From Apricaphanius iberus (Eukaryota; Chordata; Actinopteri; Cyprinodontiformes; Aphaniidae), in the NCBI GenBank assembly GCA_028564705.1, contig JAPXFQ010000925.1, positions 1-64,000 of the forward strand: a stretch of DNA of 64,000 bases, in the 5' to 3' direction. The notes under the pieces were generated by a model. That model searched no databases. It saw only the letters and a list, made by a program, of their open reading frames with translations, and was not told the origin of the DNA. Shown one piece after another: positions 42,325 through 53,460 of the stretch (positions are counted from its first letter, which is position 1; every line of letters starts with the position of its first letter). The position numbers and the translations under genes are program-made.

Positions 42325-43330
42325 GCATCTGCTTTGCCAGTGATAAACATTCCTGTGTTTGATGGTGATCCTTTTCAGTTTAAATCCTTTATTAGATTAT
42401 TTGAAAACTGTGTAAAAGAAAAAAATAACAATGCCAGTGATTGTCATTTTTGGAACAGTACACCTGGGGGCAGCCAAGAGACCTTGTCAGGAGCTGTCAG
42501 CATCTACCCCCAAGCGTGTGTTCTCAAAGGGCCAAATCCTACTAATGGAGCATTTTGGCAATAAACATAAAATTCCTTATGATTACATGGAAAAAATTCT
42601 GAACTGGCCTCCCATTAAAACAGAGGATATGCCAGCACTGCAATTTTTTTCCTTGTTTCTTAGAGGTTGCTCCAATTTGACACAGCAGATAATGTATATG
42701 AAGAAGTAGGACATGCCCTCCAATCTCAAAATTATTATGATGAAGCTTCCTTACAAGCTACAGGAGAAGTGGAGGAGTGTTGCATGGGATCTGCTGGAGC
42801 AAAATGTATGCAGAGTAATGTTCACTGACCTTGTGACATTTGCGGAAAAACAAGCCATAATACTCTCCGACCCACTTTTTGGCAATATTCAAGATCTGTC
42901 ACCTGGCAGTCATAGAAAAGCCTCAGATGTCACTGACACAAAGCAAAGAAGAAGTGGAGGCTCTTTTGTCAACAGTGTCGCTACAGTGAAGGAAAGCAAC
43001 AAAATCTACATGAACAGTAAGATCAAGTCTTCCTCTGCCCAAAGTTATCTCAAATGCAGTTTATTTTGCACACTTCACAGTCACTCTATAGCTAATTGCT
43101 CACAGTTCAAGTTGAAGATGACTTGGGACAAGATAAATTTCATACTGGAAAATGGAATTTGTTTTGGTTACCTGAGAATTGGTCACATGAGTAAGGACTG
43201 CAGGAATCGTTAGGTCTGTACTGTTTGTAACCTGAAGCATCCATCAGTCCTTCACCTTCAGGAAAAGGATAAAGGTATATCCTTAAAGGACACACAAGTA
43301 GCTGTGAGCTCTTCACCGAATGTTTCTCCT
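42325..43330 (+). pseudogene. BEL gag
   Basis: Frames in order carry INIPVFDGDPFQFKSFIRLF and ENCVKEKNN (start of the DUF1759-type domain), then FGNKHKIPYDYMEKILNWPP, ALQFFSLFLRGCSNLTQQIM and IIMMKLPYKLQEKWRSVAWD. A BEL-type zinc region follows at 43055-43215: CSLFCTLHSHSIANC and NGICFGYLRIGHMSKDC. The role is capsid formation and RNA packaging. Frame changes at about 42430, 42560 and 42710 break it. Confidence 0.75.
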
Positions 43331-43903
43331 GGACCTTCTCAGACATGTGGAGCTATAGGAGCCGGTGATGAGGATGATGCTCTCTTCTCCATTGTAGCTG
43401 TACAGATTAAAAGCTGGATGAGTGATGAGGTTGTGCAAACTTAAGCCTTTGTCTGGCAGAGACTGGGCCTGAGAGGTAAGCATGCAAACATTCTATTGTG
43501 AACCATGGGTCAGAGCAAAATGGTGAGTGCCACTTTTTTATCTGGTGTGGATGTATCTGGAATGGATGTGGATGATTTCATTAAATTACCTAATTTCTAA
43601 GGAGACGATGCCAGTGTCAAGACTTAACATCCCACAGAAAGAGGATGTTTCTAAATGGTCTTATCTGAGGAACATAAAGCTTCATTATCTGAATGCAGAG
43701 GGTGATCTGCTCATTGGGACAGATGCTCCTAAAATGATGGAACCCTGGGAGGTGTTTAACAGCCACAGTAGAGGACCAGAGCAATCTGAACAACAGTTAG
43801 CTGGGTAATCAAAGGACCTCTGCGCAGTGGAAACTGCAGTGAAGTCAAGACAGGCTGTTCAGTTGTCACAAATAATTGTATCTCTGTAGAACATTTGGAT
43901 TAG

Positions 43904-46700
43904 ATGCTCATCAGTCAATACAACCACGATTTCAGTAAAAAGACTTCAGTGGAATGGTTGGAAACGTCAAGAGAGGAAATTAAATTCATGGAGACTGTGC
44001 AAAGCACAACAGAACGTAAAAGTGGACATTATTGTATTGACTTGCCTTTCAGAGAAGAGGATCCTGCCTTACCCAATAATTACTGTGTGGCAGAGCAGAA
44101 ACTTCAAGGCCTGAAGAGGAAATTTGAGAGAGATATCCAGTACAAGGAGGAGTACACTTCATTCCTTAGTGACATGTTGGATCAAGGTTATGCTGAGATG
44201 GTACCAGGCACACAGCTGAAACAGGATGATGGAAAAGTGAGGTACATCCCCCATCATGGAGTACGTCATTCTACCAAAGGAAAATTAAGAGTTGTATTTG
44301 ACTGTGGCACCATATATAAAGGACCTTCACTGAACGAGCAGCTGTTGCAGGGACCAGACTTAACCAACTCTATGATTGGAGTCCTTATTCGGTTCAGGAA
44401 GGAGCCTTTTGCAGTCCTGACATTCATGCTATGTTTCATCAGGTGCAGGTACCTGATAAGCATATTGATTTCCTCAGATTTCTTTGGTGGCCCCATGGCA
44501 ACACTGAACAAGAACCAGCTGAATGTTGCATGAGGGTACATTTGTTTGGAGCTGTATCATGCCCAAGTTGCGGGGATTATGCCTTGAGAAGAATTGCAGA
44601 GGATAATGCATATGATTTCCCCCCTGAAGTAATCAGCACAGTCAACCATAATTTTTACGTGGATGACTGCCTGAGACTGACTGAGGGAGATGCCATTCAG
44701 CTGGTCAAGAACTTGACTGCACTCTGTCACAAAGGTGGACTGAGTCTCCAAAAATGGGTAACGAACAGCTGGTTTGTGTTGATGTCAATCCCAAGTGACA
44801 GGGATGAAAGAACTGGATTTAGACACAGATCACCTTCCTGTTGAAAGAGCACTTGGACTGAAATGGTGTGTTGAGTCCAATAACTTTATGTTCTGGACTT
44901 CAGTGCAGAAACGGCAGAGGAAGTTTGTATGTAGTTACCTCACTGTATGATCTTTTTTCCACTTTTTGGCTCCTTTCACTATGTCAGCCAAGTTAATGTT
45001 ACAAGAGCTCTGCAGAAGAAACTTGATGTGGGGTGAAAAAAATTGCTCCTCCTTCTCCAAGCAATGGTTTGATTGGCTGAGTGACCTTCAAAAGATGATT
45101 GCTTTCAAAGTTGAACGCTGTATCAAACCTTATGACTTTGGAACAGCTGTGATAGCACAAATCCATAATTTTTCTGATGCAAGTCAAGTTGGTTTTTGTA
45201 CAGTGTCTTACTTGAGATTGGAAGATGGTGATAAACTGTGTGTGTCATTCCTTATAGGGAAAGCCATAGTTGCTCCCCTGAAGCAAATCCCCATTCCTTC
45301 CCTGGAGCTCACGGCAACAGTTCTCGCTGTTCAAGTGGATGCCATGCTGCAAAAGGAGCTACAGTGGCAGCTGAAGAGGTCAATGTTTTGGATTGATAGC
45401 ACGACCGTCCTCATGTACATCTTTAGTGAGACGAAACATTTCCATACCCTTGTTGTCAACAGAGTTGCTGTTATTAGAGAAGCTACAGATGTTGGTCAGT
45501 GGAACTAAGACTAAAAGACCAATCCTGCAGATGAAGTGTCACGTGGACTAACAGCTGTGGAATTTCTCACAAACAGAAGATGGATGAAGGCCCAGAATTC
45601 CTGGGGAGTGCAGCATTCTCAGAGTTGGTTGCCTGCATAAATTGGTATTACCATAAAAAAATCAAGCATCCTGTTATTCTGTCTAAAGATCTGAATGTTT
45701 TCCAGCTTATTCTGAGCCATATCCAACAACAGCTGGGACATGCTTAGAGAAACCACATGTTGTACAAGCTTCGACAAAGATATAGGAATCAGTAATTCCA
45801 ATTCTGCTGCAAAATTACAATTACAGAATGCACAGTATGTAGATGGTACACAGGGAAACATGGAGAGCAGAATATGGTAGATTTACTGGAGGAGAGAGTC
45901 ATGCCAGACAAGGCTCCCTTTAAAGATGTGGGAGTGGATTATTTTGGGCCTTTGCAGGTCAAGAGAGGAAGACCTCTTGTGAAGAGGTATGGAGTGCTGT
46001 TCACCTCCTTCACCAGTCATGCAGTGCACCTGTGGCACACACACTTGAAAAACACTCTTGTATTAATGCTGAGTGGATATTTGTTTGCACAAGAGGTCTT
46101 GTGTCAAGCATAGGTATGATAATGGCACAAACTTAATTGGAGCCAACAAGGAGTTGAAGCAACGTCTTTCTGACTTGAATGATGAGAGACTTCAAGGTGT
46201 TTTGATTCAAGATGGGATTAAATTGAAATTCAACACACCAACAGCCCCACATCAAGGTGGTAGGCTATTTGGGAACGTCTGATCCGTTCAGTAAAGAGCA
46301 AGCTTTCCTCTGTTGTCAGACAGCAGGTGTTGGATGAGGAGGCCCTGCAGACGCTGTTTTGTGAAATGGAGGCAATACTGAATGACAGACCCATAACAAA
46401 GGTTTCTGACGGCCCCAGTGACCTTGAGGCCTTAAAACCCAATCATATCCTATTGTTAAGAGGGAAACCCATCCTTCCACCAGGAGTCTTTGAGCAAAAT
46501 GATCTGTACATCAGGAGAAGATGGAGACAAATACAGTACATTGCACAACTCTTGGAAAAGATGGGTGTCTGAGTACTTACTTGTGATGCAGGAAAGACAA
46601 AAGTGGACAAGGCCAAGGATAAACTTCTCTCCAGGAGATATTGTCATCATCACTGATGCTACAGCTCCCAGAGGATCCTGGATGATGGGATGAGTTTTGA
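43904..46700 (+). pseudogene. BEL pol: RT, RNase H, integrase
   Basis: RT: HYCIDLPFREEDPALPNNYC, VRYIPHHGVRHSTKGKLRVV, FDCGTIYKGPSLNEQLLQGP, then the YVDD box (NHNFYVDDCLRLTEGDAIQL, 44647-44706). RNase H: AQIHNFSDASQVGFCTVSYL, IPSLELTATVLAVQVDAM and FWIDSTTVLMYI, giving its D-E-D triad. Integrase: FKDVGVDYFGPLQVKRGRPL has the first Asp (about 45935), RYDNGTNLIGANKEL the second, and WERLIRSVKS (46270-46300, shifted frame) the Glu. The C-terminal part is INFSPGDIVIITDATAPRGS. At least seven breaks are visible. Confidence 0.8.
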
Positions 46701-46782
46701 GTATCAAGTGTGATTCCAAAGGATTTGTCCGTTCTGTGTGCCTTCAAATTAAGACCAGTTTTTTGGAACGGCCTGTGATGAA

Positions 46783-47000
46783 GATCTGACTGGTCCTACA
46801 GGCCACAGAATAGAATCATGTACATTATTCTTTCTTTATCCTTTACTACTCTATCCTCTGTCTGTTTTTGTTTGTTTACAGCTTTCAATAAGAAAATATA
46901 AGAATCTCCCTTTGTAGAGTTAGGGAGAGATAAAGAGAATAGCTTCTTGTAGAAATGTATGTAATTGTGAGTTTATACTTTTCACAATTAGGAGCCGGCA
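46783..47000 (+). other. BEL 3' untranslated region and PPT
   Basis: Non-coding sequence between the pol end and the 3' LTR. It ends in 'aattaggagccggca', the likely primer site for plus-strand synthesis. Confidence 0.55.
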
Positions 47001-47265
47001 TGTCGGGAGCTATTTGCTATTTTTATATTTAATCACTCATTATTTAGTTTTTTATTTTTGGTTTAGTTTTGGGGAATACTCTTTTAGTTTGTTTATGATA
47101 TTTAGTATTGATTAAGTTTATTTTGGTACTGAACCGCACTTTCATTTTGAAGGTACTGGCTAGCTGGAGTGCACCGGGTGAGTTTACATATGGGTTGGCA
47201 GAAACCGGTGATCAGGGGCACCTGGGAGGGCTGATAGTTTTTTAACAGGGCAAAAGAGGCCATTG
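47001..47265 (+). repeat. BEL 3' LTR, 3'-truncated
   Basis: It begins TGTCGGGAGCTATTTGC right after the purine-rich 'aggagccggca'. It aligns to the 5' LTR up to 'gccattgttctttg' and then breaks into L2 sequence. It retains a 75-bp block (47160-47240) missing from the 5' LTR. Confidence 0.75.
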
Positions 47266-47432
47266 TTCTTTGATGTGTGTTTTATTTACCTCTATTAATG
47301 ATGAAAAATAGGCTGTTCTAGCTTGTCGAAGGGTGTTTTTATAAAGTTGTAGACTATTTTTCCAGATCTGATAGGAGTCATTTAAGTGTTTAAAGCGCCA
47401 TTTTTTCTCCACTTTCTTAGCATTCTGCTTAA

Positions 47433-48458
47433 CAGTGCTTACACACCGAAGACGATAGATGCGACCAGAGAGCCTGGTTTACATGTAAAGTCAATGGAGG
47501 AGTGTGATTAAGCACGACTCGGGATCCCGCGACACGTCAGAAGCAGATTTGCGTCGCGAAAAAGCTTTTCTGCCCGAGTTACGCGACCAAGTAGTGCGGC
47601 TGGTGCGTTTCAGGCACGACCCAAAATACGCGCTGTATTTTATGTATGCTGCCGAAGTCGGACAAATCTCAACTACAGCTTCAAGTCGCGCCGTAAGAAC
47701 CAATCAGCTGATGGGTGTCACTGATACTGGGACTGAGTGAATGGAGAAAGCATCACCAAGACATGTAAACTGATAAACACTGTGGCTAATCACCCTGAAC
47801 TACATGACACCAGCTGGTGTCTATATAGAGACAGGAATAAAAAAAAGCATTATAAAGAGGTTAAGCTATTTAGACAGGAATGTTCTTAAGAGGTTTGTGG
47901 GTAGCTCTTAAACGAGCTATTGTGGCCCAAAAACAGCTTCCTCACCCGGACACGCAGACCTGGTAGTGTCTCCACCAAAGCACGTCACTCGCAGTTCACA
48001 TATAAACTTTTACTAATAGCAAGCAGATGGACAGCAGCTCAGCTTGGTAGTTGGTGTGGCGGTGGGGCAAAGCTTGGACCTTTACGCATAAACTGGGCGA
48101 GGAGCCAGGGTGTTTAATGATCCTTCCGTTGCTGCTCAACTGGGTCTACCCCTGCAGCAGAGGTCCCGACATTTAACTTGGTCTGCTCATAGACCAGAGT
48201 CCACTGGGAGCTTGCAGAGGGTCGGGAGAAGAAAGGAGAGAGGGAGGAGAAGGCCAGCGGAACGGTCCCAGCCAGGATACGTCCACATTTCCGGTTCATG
48301 CTCATGAAAATGGCATATATTAAAACGTGACCAGTTCGCTTTGGACACGCTTCAAGGTGCGAATGTGCAAGCGACCCCCTGGGGGGGGGGGGGGGGGGGG
48401 TCATACTTTTTGGTCACATCTATCTATTGTGTTCGGTGTACGGTTTGTGGGGGGACTG
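47433..48458 (+). mobile_element. Harbinger deletion derivative (copy 3), both ends visible
   Basis: The left end CAGTGCTTACACACCGAAGA lies next to TAA. The right end carries the reverse complement in diverged form ('ggtcacatctatctattgtg', 'ttcggtgta', then 'gactg' beside TTA). The interior shares the 'cagatttgcgtcgcgaaaa' block with copies 1 and 2. It also holds a MADF exon 1 trace (CTGATAAACACTGTGGCTAA at 47770) and the same tail as copy 2 ('tatttagacaggaatgttct', 'gcgaggagcc'). It has no coding capacity. Confidence 0.7.
48381..48400. repeat. (G)20 homopolymer
   Basis: Twenty consecutive G near the right end of Harbinger copy 3; its length may be uncertain in the assembly. Confidence 0.9.
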
Positions 48459-48499
48459 TTACTTCCTCACACTCAATGCCATATGACAGTACAACGACT

Positions 48500-49400
48500 A
48501 ACATGTGCTGACCAGAGGGCGTATGTCCCTTCACTTTTTGTTGGAGTTGACTCATTTATAATTACGAAATCCTCCTGCTGCAGCCAGGTTTCTGATAGGC
48601 AGATTAAATCAATTTTATTGTCACATATCAAGTAATTTACTAATAATGTATTTGAGGAGAGGGATCTTATGTTCAGTAAACCACATCTAACTGCCCTATA
48701 TTTTTTGTTTAGTCAAAGATGTATTTATTCTTATGAGATTTTTATAATTTGCTTGTGTTAGGTTAACTTTTAGTCTATTTGATTTTGTCCGTGGGTTAGA
48801 CACTGTCTCAATCGGGTATTGAGTGTGTATCAGTACAGAAGCTGCAGAGACGTGGGTTAAACTACGACTCTGCTTCCTGCTCTGGACCCTGATTTGTCAG
48901 TGTTTTGAAGGAGTAATAAATCCGTCCTTCCTAGAAAGAAGAGCTGCTCCATCCAAAGTGGGATGGATGCCGTCTCTCCGGATCAGATCAGGTTTTTGAC
49001 CAAAGGTTATTACTGTGGGTGGAAAAAGTGGTAAAAATTATACTCAGTGCTCTCTTGGCTCCAAGAAAAGTTATCATATCATGTTGAAGCCTGAGAAGTA
49101 CCAGTTTTAGATGAAGGGTTGGTGCTGGAAGTGTTTTCCAACATGGAAACTGGATCAAAACAGAACTATGAAGGGCATCCCAAACATAGCTAGTCGAAGG
49201 GCATTTTACATGTGGATACCAGTCTGCTCATGCTTCTTTGCCTGTTCTAAAAAGTGATTAAAATCAGTCATACCTGTCTTGATCCAAGCTGTGTCAGATC
49301 CTGATGTTTGAAGCAGAGGCATGGAAAGCAAAAATAGCATTAGCCTCGGTACAGGCTTTTCAGACATTGCTTCCCCCTTTTTCTTAAGGAGCTTTGTGGG
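48500..49400 (-). pseudogene. L2 ORF1 end and ORF2 endonuclease start
   Basis: The minus-strand segment near 49070-48900 reads ITFLGAKRALSIIFTTFSTH, then SNNLWSKT and, in another frame, IRRDGIHPTLDGAALLSRKD. The conserved D-G-x-H-P block is the last SGNH-hydrolase motif of L2 ORF1. Near 48605-48500, [20 protein letters not shown] is the N-terminal endonuclease motif containing the metal-binding Glu. Frame changes and stops lie between them. Confidence 0.6.
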
Positions 49401-49439
49401 TTTTTGTCCTGTGAAGTTGGAGGGATTGTTGCTGTTGAT

Positions 49440-50330
49440 TTTTCACTAGTTGCTCATTTGTTATGACTCGTAACAATGGCAACAAGTTGGTTTACAGCTG
49501 GGAGCAGCTGATTAACATTGCAAAGGCTGAAATAATACCTCAACTGAAGCCACAAATACCTGATCAGTTGAAAAGGAGATGGCTTGGATGCAGAGCAGGA
49601 GTGCAAAGGAGACGGAGAAGGAGGAAATTCAAACCATCTTTTCCTTCAGTCATAATGGGAAATATGAGATCACTAGCTAACAAGATGCATGAACTCCAAG
49701 CCCTCACAAGGCCTGACTAACGGGAATGCAGTGTTATGTGCTTCACTGAGACATGGCTACAGGATTATATCCCTGACTCCAGCATCTCTCTGCCAGGCTT
49801 TCTGACTGTGCGAGCAGACAGAGATCTCTAGAGGAGCGGGAAAAGAAAAGGAGGTGGAGTAGCAGTGCTTGTTGACAACACATGCTGTCACCCAGATATT
49901 GAACTCTTGGCAGTAAGCTTACATCCATATTATTTACCACGAGAGTTCACAAAAGTTATTTCAGCAGTTATTTACATTCTTCCTGCTGACCATACATGTG
50001 ATGTCTTCGGTTCTGGTCTCACTAAGCTACAGACCCAGCACCTCAATGCATTTGTGATTTTAATCATTCCTCGCTCTCTTCTATACTTCCAACATTTCAA
50101 TAGTGTGTCAGCTGCTCCACAAGAGAAAGCAAGACCTTGAATTTGTCTTATGCAAATGTAAAGGATGCTTATATGTCCAAACCAAGACCTCCCCTGGGGC
50201 AATCAGATCATAATCTTGTTTTTCTCTGCTCTGAATGTAAACCAATTGTTCAGAGGCAACCTCCAACAAAGAGAACCTTTAGAAAATGGTCACATAAAAC
50301 TAAAGAAGCCATTAAATGGTTACTATTTTC
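49440..50330 (+). mobile_element. LINE 5' fragment with endonuclease (APE type)
   Basis: A plus-strand frame from about 49463 reads LVYSWEQLINIAKAEIIPQL, a basic stretch (QRRRRRRKFKPSFPSVIMGN), then MRSLANKMHELQALTR. MCFTETWLQDYIPDSSISLP (metal-binding Glu) follows, then GFLTVRADRDL, KRKGGGVAVLVDNTC and ELLAVSLHPYYLPREFTKVI. The GDFN block is lost, and GQSDHNLVFL near 50195-50225 (frame-shifted) gives the terminal His. RT is absent after about 50330. The group is CR1/Jockey/Rex1-like; the exact clade was not settled. Confidence 0.65.
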
Positions 50331-50625
50331 AATCATATATTTTATTCATTATATTCATGTTTCAATTTTAACTCTTATGTTGTACACGTACCAATGCTGA
50401 TTTTGTTATTATAGTTAGAATTATATATTGTGTGAGAAAGAGAGACAGAGTAGTTTCAACAGAGACTGGTAGGATAAGAAATGTTTAACAAACAAAAAAG
50501 GAACAATTTGTGCTTAAGATACAGAGAAGTTTTTGGGAAGAAAGGTCAACCTCAGAGCGGTGGAATGTGGAGGAAGCAAATGGCCTGAGATAACACCAGC
50601 AGAACAGAAGGTGACGTGCCTCATT
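50331..50625. other. Unassigned
   Basis: About 300 bases with nothing recognised. Confidence 0.4.
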
Positions 50626-51163
50626 AGCTTTGTTTACATATGTGATCATAGCTTGGATTAGAATGTCACATCTATCCGATTAAAAAAGGCGTTTACATGC
50701 ACTACATGTCTTAACATTATAAATCCGTTTGACATGTGCAGAACTATCTAAAACACGAGAAATGGCCGTAGAAGAAGAAATAGACTTCAGATGTAAACAA
50801 ACATGGCTGCGCCCGTTTGAAATAGAGGTGTTCTTCCGAGTGTGCTTTTATTTATTTTTTTCAGATCACGGTTTTACATCCTCAAGGCTTGGTTCTTGTG
50901 TACACAATCTAATTACAAACCGAATACCTTTATTTAATTAAAACAACGTATTAGATGTCTATGCATGACTTAATAGACATGCACAGGAAAGACCTACATT
51001 TAGAATGGGAGTTTACATGCACCACGATCGGATTAACTATCGGAATAAACCACCCCTCTGAATCGGAATGAAGTTTTGATCCAAATGAGTTTCATCGGGT
51101 TTATCGGAATTTTTATTCTTATCAGGCTTTTAATCCGATTACTTGTGTCATGTAAACGTAGCT
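50626..51163. mobile_element. MITE with GTTTACAT-containing inverted termini
   Basis: The left end AGCTTTGTTTACAT matches the reverse complement of the right end, AGCTACGTTTACAT. Subterminal 'atccgatta' words occur at both ends, and 'gtttacatgcac' repeats internally at 50691 and 51011. It is 538 bp and non-coding. The superfamily was not identified. Confidence 0.6.
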
Positions 51164-52559
51164 ACTAACCGACGGAACCAATCAGATACAAATGTAAAAT
51201 CTGGGATGTGTGTTCAATGATGATTAGCTGAATATGAGATACAGTCAACGCCCCAGATATGTTAAACATGTTGGAAAATATAAAAATGTGATTTTCAAAT
51301 GTGGAATTTGTCAGACCCTGTGTGCTGAATGAGAGTGACCTACTCAGACGCTGTGTAACATGAATATTTTATCTGTTTTAATAAACTTAACTCTTCAAGC
51401 ACCATGGTCGCAATATTGCTGCCTTTAACGAGCCACAGCTGCAGATATGACCGCTAATTTAATTACGACTTTACAACAGGAGATGGTGGACATCTGTAAC
51501 TTTAATTTAAGCCACTTTTTTTAGGTGTGTTACCATGGAAACGTTTGCAGTAAATCAGCTTTTTTATTCACCTCTGTGAGTGAGAGAGACAGCATGCAGC
51601 TGCTGTGGTCACAGCATAGAAAGAGCGAGTTTTAGAAACAAAACTTATTATGCCGAGACGTCTGAGTTCCCCAACGGGAAGTATTGGCTTATTCAGATTC
51701 TGAAGAGGAATATTTAGCCTACCCTCTGATCAATATGTTCAGTTGTCCAGGGAGAAAGAAAGCGAAACTCAAGCAGCGCACAGCAGCAGCCGACCGGTCC
51801 CATTCGCTATGACTCCACAGCAGCAAGAGGTGCGATGCTGTACGTCACGTTCTCCCGCTGGGAGAAAGGTATGTCTTTGGGTAACAGGGTGGTCATAACA
51901 ACGCTAATCCAGAAGAAGCAGGAATGTAAAAATCCATGGAAATAGCAACAGACACAGTAGAAAAAAGCAAGAGATATCAGAGCGCTGATAAGCTGGTAAA
52001 GAACAGTAGGGTAAAGTTCACTTTCCCGCAGCAAATGACGATGATGATGATGATGGGGAAGTATGAGGAAGAGTTTGATGAAGAGCATAAACAGTCGGTC
52101 AGACAATTTCATGAGCCTGTTTGTTATTTTTGGGATGGGTCTGTAAAATTCTGAGCCCAATAATTTCCTTTCTGTTGTTTTATGTAGAGAATGGACTAAT
52201 GGAGCCTCATAACAAAGAAAATAAACAGATATGTGCAGCTGTTCTTGAAAAAAATGCCAATAAATGCTAAAAATACATAGGTAAAAAATATGCCTATATA
52301 GAAAAATTTTAATAATAATATTCAAAATAAAGTAAGTTTTAAACTATGTAAAAAAAGATAAACAGCTATAAAATTATTCCAAACCAAATTTGCCAATGCC
52401 TGATGACGTCATAATATACAAATTAGATGTGTGAATTTGTTCCCATCACAAACTTTGGATAATGCTGAAGATTTTTCTCATTTACACCATGCCTTTATCT
52501 ATAACCATAATAAAGCTACAACATTTTGAATTAGTCATATCAAAATGGAATATTTTGTA
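51164..52559. other. Unassigned sequence, about 1.4 kb
   Basis: No recognised gene or element. A GAT-triplet run lies at 52039-52056. A minus-strand open frame of 172 codons (52325-51807) shows no family motif and is AT-rich at its start. Confidence 0.4.
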
Positions 52560-52699
52560 GAAAAAACCCAGGCACTTAAAGAGTTAAAGAACTGGATTCC
52601 TCTCCTGTAATCTCTGAGAAAGTAACACATATGGAACTATAGAACTGAGGGTTTTAAGCAAGGCGTTTAGTTCTAACAATTTGGTGACCCCGACATGAT
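52560..52699 (+). other. Retroviral LTR end and tRNA-Trp-type primer-binding site
   Basis: TGGTGACCCCGACATGAT (52682-52699) matches the primer-binding site complementary to the 3' end of tRNA-Trp at 17 of 18 positions. It follows two to three bases after 'tctaaca', a plausible CA-ending LTR. The U5-like sequence extends upstream for about 100 bases. No gag follows within 1.5 kb on this strand, so this is a relic. Confidence 0.55.
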
Positions 52700-52774
52700 T
52701 AGAGTTGGAGAGGATCCAATTTGTTTTAAAAAAAAGAAGAAGAACGAATTCATTAACGAACACGTATCTAACTG

Positions 52775-53460
52775 AATGACAACCAAGGGGCAAACTCCGC
52801 CCGCAGAATGTGAAGCCAACCAGGAAGTGGCAAAAATTTCAGCTCCTCCCTCATCCAGTGGGGGCTGGCTGAAAAAAAGGAGCAACTTCCCATTGACTCC
52901 CATGTTAAAAAGGCCAACTTTACAGAAAAAATAGACATTTTTACAGCCTGGTTCAAAAAAAACATTTTTAGATCAGATAGTTCATGTGTCCCGTCATAAG
53001 AACTCTGAGGGGGGTAAATTTTTTTCTAACTCTTCCCTGTATTTGTAATTTAATCTGGAAATTCTGAATAATTTGGGGCATGTCCTTTTGATTGATGTGT
53101 CAGTCTAAGATAACCCTGGTGCCTAATGGTAGCTGATAGCTTGCTCCCTAGTCTGGTTTGCCCATCTGCTTGCTCGGGGAAGGTCTTCACAGCCTGGGAC
53201 TGACGTAAAGACTTCAGCCATTTCATGTTAATGAACTCAACTATCAGTTGACTCTGCAGTTTTTATTCGATTTTGGCTGTTTATCTGCACTTATCGGACA
53301 AAGATGGCTTGCTGTGGCATTGATCACAGTAACAGACCATCCAAAAAGTCTCTCATTGGGGAGGCTTCATATACGGGCTGATGCTTCACCAGCAGTGCGG
53401 GGGGGACACTGAAAATCTGGGATTTCCCTGTTGATTTTAATAAAGTTAGTAAAAAAGGTG
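52775..53460. repeat. Dispersed fish repeat, DNA-transposon-like
   Basis: 'tccagtgggggctggctg' and 'cccattgactcccatgtt' followed by 'tttacagcctggttcaaa' are words recognised from an abundant teleost repeat. At 53304-53370 a start MACCGIDHSNRPSKKS could be the beginning of a THAP-like zinc finger, but it is too short to be sure. Confidence 0.4.

Larger units (their letters stand above)
41285..47265 (+). mobile_element. BEL/Pao LTR retrotransposon, degenerate
   Basis: 5' LTR (41285-41586), leader, gag, pol with RT, RNase H and integrase, a PPT-like 'ttaggagccggca', and a truncated 3' LTR (47001-47265). LTRs start TGTCGG. The two LTRs align well but the 5' copy lacks about 75 bp present in the 3' copy. 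gag has the BEL-specific DUF1759-type domain; RT has YVDD; integrase shows D, D and E across frames. The protease region is largely deleted. Confidence 0.85.
39621..49430 (-). mobile_element. L2-clade LINE split by BEL/Pao and Harbinger insertions
   Basis: Three minus-strand segments fit one L2. 49430-48459 holds the end of ORF1 and the endonuclease start. 47428-47270 is a post-endonuclease segment (YQIWKNSLQLYKNTLRQART, AYFSSLIEVNK). 41284-39621 holds RT, the C-terminus and 3' UTR. The gaps are filled by a Harbinger derivative (47433-48458) and a BEL element (41285 to about 47265). Parts of the endonuclease and about 100 codons between the second and third segments are missing, so deletions accompany the nesting. 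That all three belong to one copy is inference from order and orientation. Confidence 0.65.

Noticed and set aside
51807..52325. Minus-strand 172-codon frame as a gene
   Set aside because: No family motif, AT-rich hydrophobic start typical of chance frames, and no supporting promoter or splice context.
52775..53370. THAP-domain transposase gene
   Set aside because: Only about 16 residues resemble the start of a THAP finger and the required downstream Cys-His pair could not be read.
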